A stretch of DNA of 64,000 bases from Adiantum capillus-veneris (Eukaryota > Streptophyta > Polypodiopsida > Polypodiales > Pteridaceae): the NCBI GenBank assembly GCA_014529385.2, contig CM043960.1, forward strand, positions 38,477,281 through 38,541,280, in the 5' to 3' direction. Below the pieces are notes generated by a model. The model did not search any database, was not told where the DNA came from, and worked only from the letters and a program-made list of their open reading frames with translations. The translations under genes were made by a program, and so were the position numbers. This document shows positions 45,251 through 55,930 of this stretch, in pieces. Every line of letters starts with the position of its first letter. The first letter of the stretch is position 1.

Positions 45251-45869
45251 GGTTTCTGGGCACTCACAGGCTGGAGAATGGCAATAACTTGCGTCCCAAG
45301 CAGCCCTACAGCTCCAAAAACGCCCCCTGCTACTAAATCTAGTCTAGAAAACTTCATCATTATCCCACACAACCCCCTAGATACACAGAATCGATTTTCT
45401 TCTAGTTTGTTGACTTTTAATGATTAATTTTGGAAATATCTGCAATTTCTAGAACCTTAGGATAACAAGTCTTTAGCAGTAATTACTGAAACCATTTAAT
45501 TTACTTAACTAATTAAATTCATAGTGTAACCTTTCAGAGCCCATAACTTTTCCAGATTTTATCAGAATCCGGTTCTGAAAAATTCTAACCCTAGTAACGC
45601 TTTGGTTACGGTTCCAAAAATACCAATTTTACCATAGTTGGATCATTCTACAATGTTTTTGTAACAACCAAGTTAATTTGATCAGGCTTTGTACATTTTC
45701 TAAGGTTTCAAAACTGGAAACCTTTACACTTATAAAGAAAAATTTTGAAGAGAAGGATGAGAAAACTAATCTTTACATGGTAGATTGTCTATTATTCCTT
45801 ACTACAAGTGTTAAAGTCGATTAAAATGCTTTGCAAACAACATACCATGTTGATAAGTTCGCAATGTGT

Positions 45870-46245
45870 ATTGGAGGTTCATGCAACATGCCCATGGATA
45901 GGGATAGCTCGCTTTGGCACTACTTGAGCCACCTGGGCAATGTTTCTTAGAGTTGCTCACACAGAGTTCTCCAAGAATGGTTCTACGGAGCTGCTAAAGT
46001 GCAAAGCATTAAGTGCTATACTCGTTGAATATTCTCTCACCCTAAATGATCACAAATGTATATTGGTGGACCAAGAGTAGCATTGTACGCCTTTGCTGGC
46101 AAGCACCCAGGCTCGGTCCTCTCCCACTGCGCCTTGAGCCTAGGTCAAGGGTTAATAAACCCAGAGGAAATTGTAAAATCCCTTGGCGCCAAGTCAGCCA
46201 TTTGTCCCATACCCACATATGTAATTTGTAGTAAAACTAATCGAC
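45870..46245 (+). pseudogene. possible coding remnant
   Basis: One plus frame reads VAHTEFSKNGSTELLKCKAL and SAILVEYSLTLNDHKCILVD. The next frame reads YIGGPRVALYAFAGKHPGSV and GLINPEEIVKSLGAKSAICP up to a stop near 46240. It could be one gene broken by a frameshift. Family unknown. It lies on the strand opposite to module 2. Confidence 0.3.
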
Positions 46246-46351
46246 TATGATGTAATATCCAAATCAATACAGAATAATTATTTTTGTCAACATTCGGTAC
46301 TTGTTCTTTTTTGATTCACATTGTCCAATAAATTTCATTTCTACAACACAT

Positions 46352-46663
46352 GCACAGAACCTCAAACATGGAGACACCCGGCGGCACATCTCGGTGATTC
46401 TTTTGCGAAACCAGGCAACGGGGGGGTTTGTATGGGGTCAACCAGATCACAAATAACCATGCTGACGTCCCACTGATAGATCTGCTCCCTGCACACCATG
46501 GCGCACAGGGGCTTTTTTCCCCGTCCAACCCCGTCAAGCGGCGTCGTGGTCATTTGTGGACCGATTGACACCGTATGCCCCCCCCCCCGGCCCTGTTTTG
46601 CAAAAGAATCACCGAGATGTACCTCCCGGCTGTCGGGTGGATGCATGTTTGAGGTTCTATGCA
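46352..46663. repeat. long imperfect hairpin (about 310 bp)
   Basis: The arm from 46352 (GCACAGAACCTCAAACATG ... ACATCTCGGTGATTCTTTTG) pairs with the complement ending at 46663 (TTTGAGGTTCTATGC). Pairing continues inward through GTATGGGGTCAACC-like sequence, giving arms of about 110 bases and a small centre. It lies about 180 bases beyond the stop of the H3-like gene of module 2. Confidence 0.85.
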
Positions 46664-46846
46664 TGTCGACATCGTCGGACAAGCTGTGTCTCGTGGTGGT
46701 CAGCTTAAATTTAACATACCCAACAATTCCAATACTTATTAAAAAATATGTACAAAATAAAGTTGAACAATTGCACGGAATGGTAGGACATTTGATGATA
46801 TAGGAAAAGATTATAAATCTCATCAAGAGAGAGTACATGGAATAAA

Positions 46847-47932
46847 CTATTTTTGATGAAGGCATCCTTCATCTTGTAAATTGATTGCTAAAGCTAAATC
46901 CGTATTTTTCAATGTTACACACTTAGCATGCACCATACAGGAAACGCCATCCTGAAACAGCTGCACCAAATTGTCTTCGGTGGCATCTTGTAGGGTCAGT
47001 AAAGTTGCCAGTTGTATATGTGTAATAGAGCTGCTATATTTGTCCATTATCTCTCTAACCACCCGAGAGAAGGCCTCTTTGGGTATGATTGACTTGGTGC
47101 TCTTTTGATATTTTTTTATCTCCCACAGAGCAACTTTGCCTGGCTTCCATCTCTGATTTTTTTGCATTGTTGGTGGTGGTGGTGGAGCCACTTGCCTGGC
47201 CCATTGAAGGGTTTTCTTTACACTTTTTCCTCCTCTCCTCTTGGGCTTGTTGTTCTTTAGCTGTCACCTTGCCCTTTTTTCTCTTTGCACATTGCTTGGA
47301 TCTTTGAGGTATTTTTTAAGGCCTTGAGCTCCCAGCCTTTGCTTCTTGGGTGGCTTGAGTTCTATCCTTTACCACCTTTCTCTCTACCTCTACTCATGCT
47401 TATAAGTTTGCCAAATGAGCTCTCTCGGCCTCTTCTCTTTGCCATTCCTCTTGCTCTCTCTGTCTTCTTTGCTCTTCTTGCACTTTTTGTGCTTTCTCCT
47501 CAACTGCCTCTTTCTTTTCCATGTCCCTCATTCTTTTCCTCCTCTTGGCCTCTCGTGCTTTAGAAACTGGGTTGCCTGGTATTACCTTGATTACTCTTTG
47601 TTTGATCCGCAGTGGAACTCACGGCGTGGTTTCTATGGTGGCCTGAGAACCAGTTGTTGTGACAGCAGGCAAGGATGTCGGATTTTGAAGCGAACCTCAG
47701 TATTGTTCTTCTGTTGCTCTTGTTTCTTGCATGGCTCTGTGTAGAGATGAAATTGGTGAGGAAACTGGTAGAGGTGTGCAATTGGCATGGTTTACTTCTT
47801 TGAGATCTCTAAAAATATGTCCATGGTGGTTAAATCATCTGGATTTGATGGTTGGGGAGGCTCTTGGGTGTCTGGAGCAGGTTGGGACACTGGGTTATCC
47901 ACTTGTGGTTGGGGATGTGGAATTGAAGCCAT
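46847..47932 (-). pseudogene. second histone H3-fold gene (module 2)
   Basis: The C-terminal part is plainly H3: RWKPGKVALWEIKKYQKST (H3: RYRPGTVALREIRRYQKST), then EAFSRVVREIMDKY (H3: LPFQRLVREIAQDF), TLLTLQDATEDNLVQLFQD (H3: AVLALQEAAEAYLVGLFED), MVHAKCVTLKNTDL (H3: AIHAKRVTIMPKDI), stop at 46847. Upstream and one frame away is a long charged coiled coil (REAKRRKRMRDMEKKEAVEE ... RRQREQEEWQREEAERAHL), broken by TAA, TAG and TAA. Before it is QNPTSLPAVTTTGSQATIET with a TGA. A proline-rich start, MASIPHPQPQVDNP, is at 47932. No protease domain follows. So a large protein with H3 fold at its C-terminus, not a cellular histone. Confidence 0.8.
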
Positions 47933-47934
47933 AG

Positions 47935-48905
47935 ATTCTACATGGGGTTCTGCTCGGATTTTTGTGGTGTGAGTGGCTGTGATGGTATTGTTGTGCGTAG
48001 TGCCAGTCTACTTGTGTGAATCATCCATATGGTGCAAGATATGAGTGCGTGCTTGAGAGGATCTTCTAGAACGTTTGTGCTTCAGAGGATCTTCTAGAAT
48101 GTGCAAACAAGAAATAAACTTCAAGTTGTGAGTTTTGACTTATATAGTAATAATTATTTTTTAAAACTTAAAAAGTCAATAATACTAATAGAAATTAAAA
48201 AAAACTCCAAAATTGGCAAAATTTGACCCATGGAACCACTGATTGGGGTGTCAATAAATAACGTGGCATTACAATGTATGTTTACAATAAAAGTGGTTAC
48301 TATAGGAAATTTATTGGTTTTCCACCCAACGCCTGCCATTTCGTCACCTTATCTTCAACCATCATTGGAATCGATCTTTTGCACTAGAAGCATGATATGA
48401 TTGTGATCGCCTCACGATAACCACTTTCTCTATTCTGCATCTCAAACTTCTTTGCACTCTACTCTTCTTCCTTTCTCTCCCTGCTATAAAACCCTGTAGA
48501 ACCAATTGAACATTTCGTGTAGGGCATTGCTCTTCTTCCTCCCACCTCCATGCCGTGTATTTTTAAAATACATTGCTTTTGCTTGATAGTGTGAGCGCTC
48601 CATTCGTTGGCTACTCCAGATGCCAATGAATCGGATGTGTCAAGAAAAAATGAGCTATGAGCAAAAATAATGTGCTGCAAAAATAATAAAACTTTAGTTC
48701 AAACGCTGATGTTTTTTTACTACAAAGACAAAGTGTTCAATCCACCATGTAATGTGTTATGTGTGTCTCCCCCCAAGCATCCACCACTTGCGCTATGAAA
48801 CTATTGATTACAAACTTTAAGGTGGATATCTCAGCACAAGTTAGCTTTGTCTTTTCAAGAAAATAAAAAATATCATCTACAGACTGTCACACACGAGCAC
48901 GCTTA
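47935..48905. other. spacer between the two module 2 genes
   Basis: Probably holds the promoter of the H3-like gene and the lost C-terminal end of the transposase-like gene. The minus frame at 48459-48680 has no recognisable motif. Confidence 0.4.
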
Positions 48906-48909
48906 ATTC

Positions 48910-50666
48910 CTAGGACTTCTTTGTTACCTTTGTAGGTGGTAATGCCACATATCTTTTTCCACAATTGGAACTCATTGTACTTTGGGAGTCAAAATAGTCT
49001 AAAAGTGTTACTACCACCCATACATATTTTATTAGGACGATCCTATGTACTTCCAGATGCCTGATACACTTACCCTTTTGGGCCATTGACCTTTGACAAT
49101 CTGGCATGCATCAAGATTCATCACAAATATAACTTTGCCATCACACTCTTCTTCTTGTGTCAACCCGTAAAATCTGATCATTGACTCTTGTAGCTTCAAC
49201 AAGTCAACATAGACATTATTGAACTCATTGTAACGAAATATTTTCTCTCTTCTAATGGCAGGGCATCCTCCACATATTGAAATCCACCCAAGCAATACCA
49301 TTATTGGTGCACCTTTTTGCCACACTGACACTATAAGGTGTTGGCAACAATCTAAACAAACCTTTTGCTCTGTGACCTAGTGTGATAAATCTATACAAAG
49401 CTTCATATGCCTTGAAACTTATTCCTGCGCTGTCACACACCTCCATCATCTCCTGAGGCAACACAATGCTCTTTAGCTTACTGAAATACTTGTGGCGTAA
49501 AACATTAGCAATGCTAGAATTGGATGGATTATCCAATAGCTCCACCAATCCCTTTGGTTTTATGATATGCTGCTGTAGCAAAGTACGTCCAGTCGTTTGA
49601 GCATCAAAATCGATTCCCATCATCATCCGAGCCATGTTCCTGCATATTGAAATAATATTACAACAATTTGCAAAAAATGTAAGAAATTAGAAGCTTGCAT
49701 TTGTATTCCTATCGAGTTTGACGAATACGTTTCTTTCGAGCTCCAGCGCTTGAAGATAACATAGACATCACATGTCTCTTGCGCTTGGGAATGTGGTAGC
49801 CAAATGGAATGTGTGTGAGATAATTGATTTGTCGGTGCATATTACGCGCAGTGTGTTGTAGCTGAACATAATTGTCTAGATGACACTCTAGCCTCTTGCT
49901 CCATTTTTTGATGCTCTGCTTTTTTAATAAGCTTTGACATCTTGTCGTTTAGCTACTTCGTCTTCTCGTTGGCTTCCTCTCTGACATTAGGAAGAGAATG
50001 GAGTATAGGAGGGCCTCTTTATTTGGCAGTTTAAGGTAGTCAAACCTTTAGTAATATGAAAGCAATAAAAGGAAAATGCAATTTAAAATCTAGCGGGCAA
50101 GAGTATATAATGTAACATATCTATGGAAAGAACTCAGCGTGTAGATTCAAGATCTATAAACTCCACTCAAATTGAAGATCATATGTAGAAGTTATGGAAG
50201 GCCGAAAATCATAAATTTGTCCTCCCCTTTTTGGGGGAAAAAGTGCATCCTTTGAACACTTTTACACCTTACACACCCACCATTCTTGCACACATGACAT
50301 GTATCTATTTGTCCAAATGTTAATCACCTCCATAATCTTATGGCAAATAAAGAGGCCCTCCTAGACCCCATCCTCTTCCTAATGACTTGCTGAATGTCTT
50401 TCGTGTACTTCTCTTGTAATGATTAAAAGGCAGCATAGAGATGTTTTCTTGCTTTCCTTTCATTGGCAAAAGTTGTATATAATCTCCAGCAGATCTCTCC
50501 CATCTCCAATAAAACTCAGTAGCTCAATGATATTACAAAAGGGTGGTGATGCATTGGCCATTGGATCGCTACGATAAATATGGCCATCAATCCATAAGTT
50601 GATTGCCTTGCACCCAATGTTCCGTAACTGATCTCCAACGTTGGGATTAGATGTGCCAAGTCGCAC
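48910..50666 (-). pseudogene. transposase-like gene of module 2, truncated
   Basis: It has segments equivalent to the module 1 gene in the same order: NLWIDGHIYRSDPMANAS (module 1: DLWTDGSIYPKDPTTNT); a coiled-coil/basic part ending GARKKRIRQTR at 49730, where module 1 has KKRIRALR and an intron; an AG acceptor near 49640; ANVLRHKYFSKLKSIVLPQE; AGISFKAYEALYRFITLGH (module 1: SGI.QMGYRALFKALAKKS); RYNEFNNVYVDLLKLQES (module 1: FNEHNNLFIDLEALQRY); and FVMNLDACQIVKGQ (module 1: FVLKLDECEVLKNK). The later DLKTLK/CLYC and GMEK parts are missing. A small TIR element lies between the first and second exon blocks. Several frame changes make it inactive. Confidence 0.65.
49985..50394. mobile_element. 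MITE-like element with inverted termini
   Basis: CATTAGGAAGAGAATGG... at 49985 and its inverted form ending ...CTTCCTAATG at 50394 share about 45 bases, including GGAGGGCCTCTTTATTTG. The 410-bp interval carries no ORF. It lies inside the module 2 transposase-like gene. No clear target-site duplication was resolved. Confidence 0.6.
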
Positions 50667-50669
50667 AAT

Positions 50670-51010
50670 AGCGTAATCCTACTCTAAATCAACATTTAAT
50701 CGATATCGTTAGTAATGTCTTGTAGTGGCAGGGGATTGAATGACATTTATGTTAGTTAATAAAGCAAATTAGAGAGAATGTGTAATGGTGGCTACTACAT
50801 GCAGGTGAAGGTGGCTATGGAGGAAAGAAGTGGAGAGTACTCAGAGATAAGAGAAAAGGATTATGTTGTGGAGGGAAGAAAGAGAGGGTGTGCAGGTCAA
50901 TCTCCTTTGAATTCAAATTTTTGATCATGAGTGTAGAGAGAGAAATGCTGCTACACATGAAGGTAATGGAGTTTTCCATTTCTCTCAACTAGAGCTGGGG
51001 TGGTAGAAGC

Positions 51011-51049
<39 letters not shown>

Positions 51050-51524
51050 AGGGAGGGAGTGGGAGAGAGAAAGACAATAAAGGAAGAGAGAGTGGGAGAG
51101 AGGGCAGATCTGCAACCTTGGAGGATCTACACTCTGTCATAAAGAGGTAACAAAGAATGTTTCATAATGATTGGGAGGGAAAGTGACAAGAGAGAAAAGG
51201 GGGGAAAAGAAAGAGAGAGAGTTGGCTCACGTTTTAGATAGAGAATGCATTGAGAGAATGTGGAAAATCTATTTTTCTGGCAGGGGGGCTGAAAAGTGCC
51301 TCCTTCAATGAGTTCTAAGTGAGAGAGAGTGTTTTATATGTTTTCGAGAGAAGAGGGGTGGAAAAATGATATTTTAAAATTCATTTACCCACCTCTCTTT
51401 TGGGTTACTAAATAGACTGTTTTCAAATACAAAATATGGAAATGGCTTTTTAAAGATCTCAGCATAGGCCTTTTTGCCCTATCTTTTAGGCTTGGTCAAA
51501 CTTGGCTTAAGCTTTAAGCATTCC
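50670..51524. other. purine-rich upstream region of module 2
   Basis: Contains (GA)n at 51012-51041 grading into GGGA repeats to 51059, and many GAGAGA runs from 50860 to 51350. No gene was seen. Confidence 0.5.
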
Positions 51525-51575
51525 CTTAAACTGCCAAATAAAGAGGCCCTCCTATACCCCATTCACTTCCTAATG
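51525..51575 (-). repeat. TIR family member, right end of module 2
   Basis: 51 bases that are a near-perfect inverted copy of 49985-50035, including the inner TGGCAGTTTAAG. It lies about 0.9 kb upstream of the module 2 transposase-like start. It pairs better with 49985 than 50341-50394 does, so 49985-51575 could also be one element. Confidence 0.7.
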
Positions 51576-51581
51576 TCTGTG

Positions 51582-52057
51582 CCTTAGCTTACTATTGTGG
51601 TTGAGCTATGCAGTAACTTCTTTATAGGGGACTCTTTGCAGTACTATGGAGGTGGTAAAGGGTGTATTCCCATGTTGAATGCGCACTAAATCTGCAGCGG
51701 CCTACCCTGAGGTATATGTCAAAGATAGGGGTGTTATGTTGGCTCTTTAATTTTTCCTTTACCCTTAATGCTGGGGTTGGTATCGTTTCCCAATAGGTTA
51801 AATACTGGTGCACGTGGTGTTCTTGCTGTCAGAATTACCCTTTGGTGAGACATTAGAGGGGCCTGCTTTGTGCGGCTTGACATAGTCCTCTATTAGTAGC
51901 ATTGCCATCTGTCTGACTTGCATTGAATTGGTGCCCTTCTTATTCATGGGTGCTTTAATGATGATGCCCCATATCTTATCTCATAAAATCCAAGCCTAGG
52001 AAATGTCTCCTTCTTTCTCAGCTTGAGTCCACAAAAGCCATATTCTCCCTTTATGTT
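51582..52057. other. spacer between module 2 and repeat B
   Basis: Only short frames without motifs. Nothing recognised. Confidence 0.4.
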
Positions 52058-53230
52058 TTGAGGAGAAGATTGGCTTCCAAGAAAGGAAGCTCTAATCTTG
52101 ACTTACTTTCTTTGCCTTTCTAAAAATACTTATTCTTTCCTTAAAATACTTTTACTTTCCTAAAAAATCTCTTGCTTTCTTAAAAGTACTCCTTTCTTAA
52201 GGCTCAACCCTTATCTTTAGATATAGTCTTAAGGCTTAAATTTCTCAGGCATCCTATTGTCCCACATAAGTAAGAGCCATAATTAATAGTCCAAGAATCT
52301 GATATCCAATCTGATCATTCCATTGAAACGCCCTATGAATTAACAAAAATACAAATCTTAAAACACTTTTGCAAAGTAAATGAAATAGTTTTTATTGAGA
52401 TAAATTTTGGGTACATTACAAATTTATAAAGCACTATGTCTTCTTGTAACTTGTAAATCTAAGCCATTTTGTTGTCCAAATTATTGTCATATATATCCTG
52501 ACAATTATCAAAATCCTTCAAGTATTTTTCCAAGTCCTACACTCAAGAGCTCAATTTGTTTATGGCCTCTTCATAGATATATGTAGCTCCTTTGAATTTC
52601 TTCACGAATAGAAGAATTTGCTAAGAATATTCATATGTGTCTTGTAGATTGTCCATGGTGGTTGGATGTGGGATAATCCCAAAGTGGGTTCCTCTTGCTT
52701 CACTTGTGGTAGCTTCCTTATGTTTTTTCAATTCCAAATTCTATTGTGGGCTTGGCTCTTTATCGGGCACTTAGATTTATCCATTTGTTTCTTGTGTGTT
52801 AGGCACTTCATCTTCCCTAGAAGAAAGTTTGAGCTTGTAGATTTTCTAGCTTTGGGCATTGATTCTCTTAAATCTTTGATTGATCTTTAGTCCCCTTGCG
52901 TATCCTCTTGGATTTCTCTTCTTGGTTGAATTTTTTCTACCTTATCTTTTAGGTCAACAAACTATACCATAGGAGGGTTTTTGGTCATAGGATTGTGTGC
53001 CTTCCATAGATTGGTGGAAGCAAGGGAAGGTGGTACAAAATTTTCACTTTTCAATTTTGAATTTACAGGGAGTGGCTTGGTTTTGCAAGAAGCTCATATC
53101 ATATCAATTTTTACTCAATATCTAATATACCGGGTACATGCATTTCCTGATTTTGAATTCAAAAGTCACTTAATACTTGGACATTGTTGTTTTTGCATGA
53201 CTTAATCATGCAATCTTTCATGCACTTTTC

Positions 53231-53262
53231 CTCTCCCCGCCCCCCCCCCCCCCCCCCTCCCC

Positions 53263-53344
<82 letters not shown>
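53231..53344. repeat. poly-C plus (TG)n microsatellite
   Basis: A C-rich run (53231-53264) followed by about 40 TG units. Reading frames across it are repeat artefacts. Confidence 0.98.
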
Positions 53345-53347
<3 letters not shown>

Positions 53348-54416
53348 ATGCAACTTGCACCTCAATGGTCACAATTAGCATATCAAAAGCCAATGGGAAG
53401 GATCTTCTTTATCCAAAGAAGATTAAACAATTTTGATTCACTGCATTAGATTTACATGTTGAATATGGTTTATCCATTAAAAGTAATAATTTTTAGCACT
53501 TGGAGTGGAGGATGTTTCTAATGCGGACTAGCTCAGTGTGTGTAGTAGCAAGCAAGAGAAGAAGACTAATAATGTTTTGCACCAAGAATGCCCTCAATTT
53601 GTCAAATCGTGCAAGAAAATTTAGTACCATCATGTTTATCATGTTGCCCTAATAAAACAAGGAGATTGCTTACAAGTTTGCAATGTTGTATGTATTTGAG
53701 AATTATAAAGCTATCACCCAAGAACCCAATGGCCACAAATTTGCATGGGTACTTTTTGGGGAGCAGGCGGAGGACATTATTTGAAATTTCATGGTGGAAC
53801 AGAAAATAATATTAACAATCTATCAACACAAAATGAAGGGGGGGGGGGGGGGGTGGTCTAGTATGGTAGTAGTGAGCCAAGGCTCTAGTAGGTCAATATG
53901 CAGCAATATAGAAATCCATTGACATGTTCAAATGGAGTCTTTGTGAGAAGAGGTAGATTTTGTGAGTCAAGACTTAGGCAATACACCATGGGTAGAGCTA
54001 GACTTGGAGATCATGGACAAATTGGTGGTGCAATTAATGGTTAGAGTATAAGGTGTAAAGTCCACTATTTATCTAAAATACAAAGAGATTGAGAGCATGC
54101 AAAATCCATGTGGAAGATCGAGGGGAAATCATCAGTAGCTTTGATACTTATAAAGAAACAAAGGATCTTTAAGACAAGTGCAGGAAATTCAAGGGGGTGG
54201 CTCACAAAGATAACCCATTCATTGTAGAATTTGAGGCATAGATTTTTCCCTTTCACATGCAATGGAGAGCCTCGGAAATAATTTTAGCATGACTAATAGG
54301 AATGTATGACTTGAAATACTTGCAAAGGTAGTTTTTATATTATACATGGTGGCTGTAAAGTATATGAAAATTGTGTTACCTTTTTAGGGACAAAGGAGTT
54401 CTATAGGTTTTTGAGG

Positions 54417-54848
54417 TCCTTAAAAGGTATCTTAAAAAAAAAAAAAAAAGCAAAGCAAAACTCACAATTGTGAGTGAATTATATTGAACAGCCCAAAAAA
54501 TTACAAGGTCTTGTCATGCTCTTGTTGAGCCATGACATCATCTAGGGACTATAATTACATCGGCTATCAGGGCAATCACCCCCACCAACCCGCCTCCTCC
54601 TCCTCGATACACAAGGTCCATAAACTTATCCTTCTGAGATCTTTTATTTACCGATGGCCAAGATTTTCCCCCATCCTATGCATTCCATCTGCTGACAACA
54701 AGGCACAAGTAGTCGTAGACCAATCCTCCGAGTGTTTCTTGCGCCCGAGCGTCCATATTAGTACTTTTCTTTCTTGAGTAATTTGTACGAAGCTTGCCAC
54801 CTCAAAACCTCCTTCAAACACACGGCGGTTCCTTAAAAGGTATCTTAA
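54417..54848 (-). mobile_element. SINE-like/retroposon insertion with 19-bp TSD
   Basis: TCCTTAAAAGGTATCTTAA is present at 54417-54435 and again at 54830-54848. Repeat A has a single, near-identical copy (about 4655) and no insert, so A is the empty site. The 394 bases between start with a run of A on the plus strand, so in the minus direction the insert ends in about 15 T. No recognisable tRNA-derived boxes or ORF with known motif. Confidence 0.8.
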
Positions 54849-55379
54849 GAAGCTATCAAAACTAAATGTGGGCAATAGGAATTCTCTAGGTGCCATAGAA
54901 ATGTGGATAGGTACTAAGCCATAGGTATCCTCTAGGTGCCATAGAAGCATGGGTACTAAGCGTACTCCATAGGCACTTTGTATTGTACCTCACATAATTT
55001 TCTTGTATAATCTAAACTAAATTGTAGTATAGAAGCTGCATTATGAGGGGCCCTAGGTACTTTTCTTTTGGTAATCATAGTTTCCTAAATACTTCCTATA
55101 GACATCATAGGTACTTCAATAAGGAAGTGATTTCTATGTACATAGATATTCCAAGAGTCCCTATGGTGCCCCTAGGTACTAGTGAAATCTCAAGGGGTTC
55201 ACTATTTGTAGCCTATATATTACGTGCATTCAGGGACTATTTATAAAACCCCTTAGTTGTGAATTTTTCACCATTAAAAGGGACCCTTTTCCTATTCAAT
55301 CTGTAAATTTAGTTTCAAGGTTCTTTTTTCAATATCCTTTTGTATGTGAAAATGTGAGAAAATATAGAATAAAATAATC

Positions 55380-55600
55380 CCTTCTTTTGAACCCATGTGA
55401 TAGGCATTTTTTTTTTTGTAGTGACCTCCCCAAGAGTGAAATATGAAAGGAACTCTCATACACAATTCTTTTGTTGATGTCCATAAATAATCTATTTTTG
55501 AACCCACGTGATACGTTTTTCTATTTTTTTTGACCTCCCCAAGAGTGAAATATGAAAGGAACTCTCATAGGAAATTATTTTGTTCATATCCATAGCTACT
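55380..55600. repeat. about 115-bp tandem duplication
   Basis: TGAACCCA(T/C)GTGATA ... GACCTCCCCAAGAGTGAAAT ... GGAACTCTCATA occurs twice in succession (first about 55388-55480, second about 55499-55590). Confidence 0.85.
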
Positions 55601-55930
55601 ACAATACAATGTGGTGCCAAATGGTACTTTTCTACCTTCATAGGTACTCCTTAGGTATACATATGCTTTTAGAGGGTATCCTCAAGAGCTGTTGATTTTC
55701 GTACGTGCTATGAGAGTTCCTATAATGTTCATAGGTACTTTTGTTTATCTCCATAGGTGCTTGAAGAGATCGTATAAAGTCCTTAGGTACCTTTTTTTAA
55801 TCTCCATAGGTACTCCACAAGTGCCTATAATGTCTGCAGGTACTTGTCTACTTTATCAAACGTTTCTAGGTTTCTATGATGTGCATAATTACACATGGTG
55901 TCCATAGCCACCATGGGACGTGTGTCTAAC
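55600..55930. repeat. clustered CATAGGTACT motifs
   Basis: The 'ca(t/g)aggtact' phrase occurs about eight times, as it does within repeats A and B (for example 54890-55200). So the repeat family extends past the point where similarity to A is interrupted by copia. Confidence 0.6.

Larger units (their letters stand above)
41277..45728 (-). repeat. 5' LTR, 4.45 kb
   Basis: Starts TGTAAAGGTTTCC at 45728 and ends ATCTCACA at 41277 (minus). A TATA box is at 45250-45243. The region after it holds about a dozen 151-bp tandem units, then a 162 bp coding exon (42560-42399), then a GC-richer stretch with GGGTGCCGTTTTTCACCC-like sequence. U3 is about 500 bases and the rest is unusually long. Confidence 0.9.
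36489..45733 (-). mobile_element. complete non-autonomous LTR retrotransposon with TSD CTTAT
   Basis: The 5-base direct repeat CTTAT lies at 36489-36493 and 45729-45733. Just inside, minus-strand termini are TGTAAAGG... at 45728 and ...GATCTCACA at 36494. A large direct repeat (41277-45728 and 36494-about 40236) forms 5' and 3' LTRs. A tRNA-Met-type PBS follows the 5' LTR. Only about 1 kb of internal sequence remains, with one unrecognised ORF and no pol. The LTRs match the chromovirus LTR at 60130-63488 in layout, so an element of that kind was probably the helper. Confidence 0.9.
52058..55330. repeat. dispersed repeat B (inverted partner of repeat A)
   Basis: Reverse-complement counterpart of 3808-7031 along its whole length, with three visible differences: poly-C/(TG)n instead of (AG)n at 53231-53344, a 16-base G run at 53838 where A has 7 C, and a 394-bp insertion at 54436. 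Its right end carries the TATA-like TTATAAAACCCC at about 55232. No intact gene. Confidence 0.85.
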
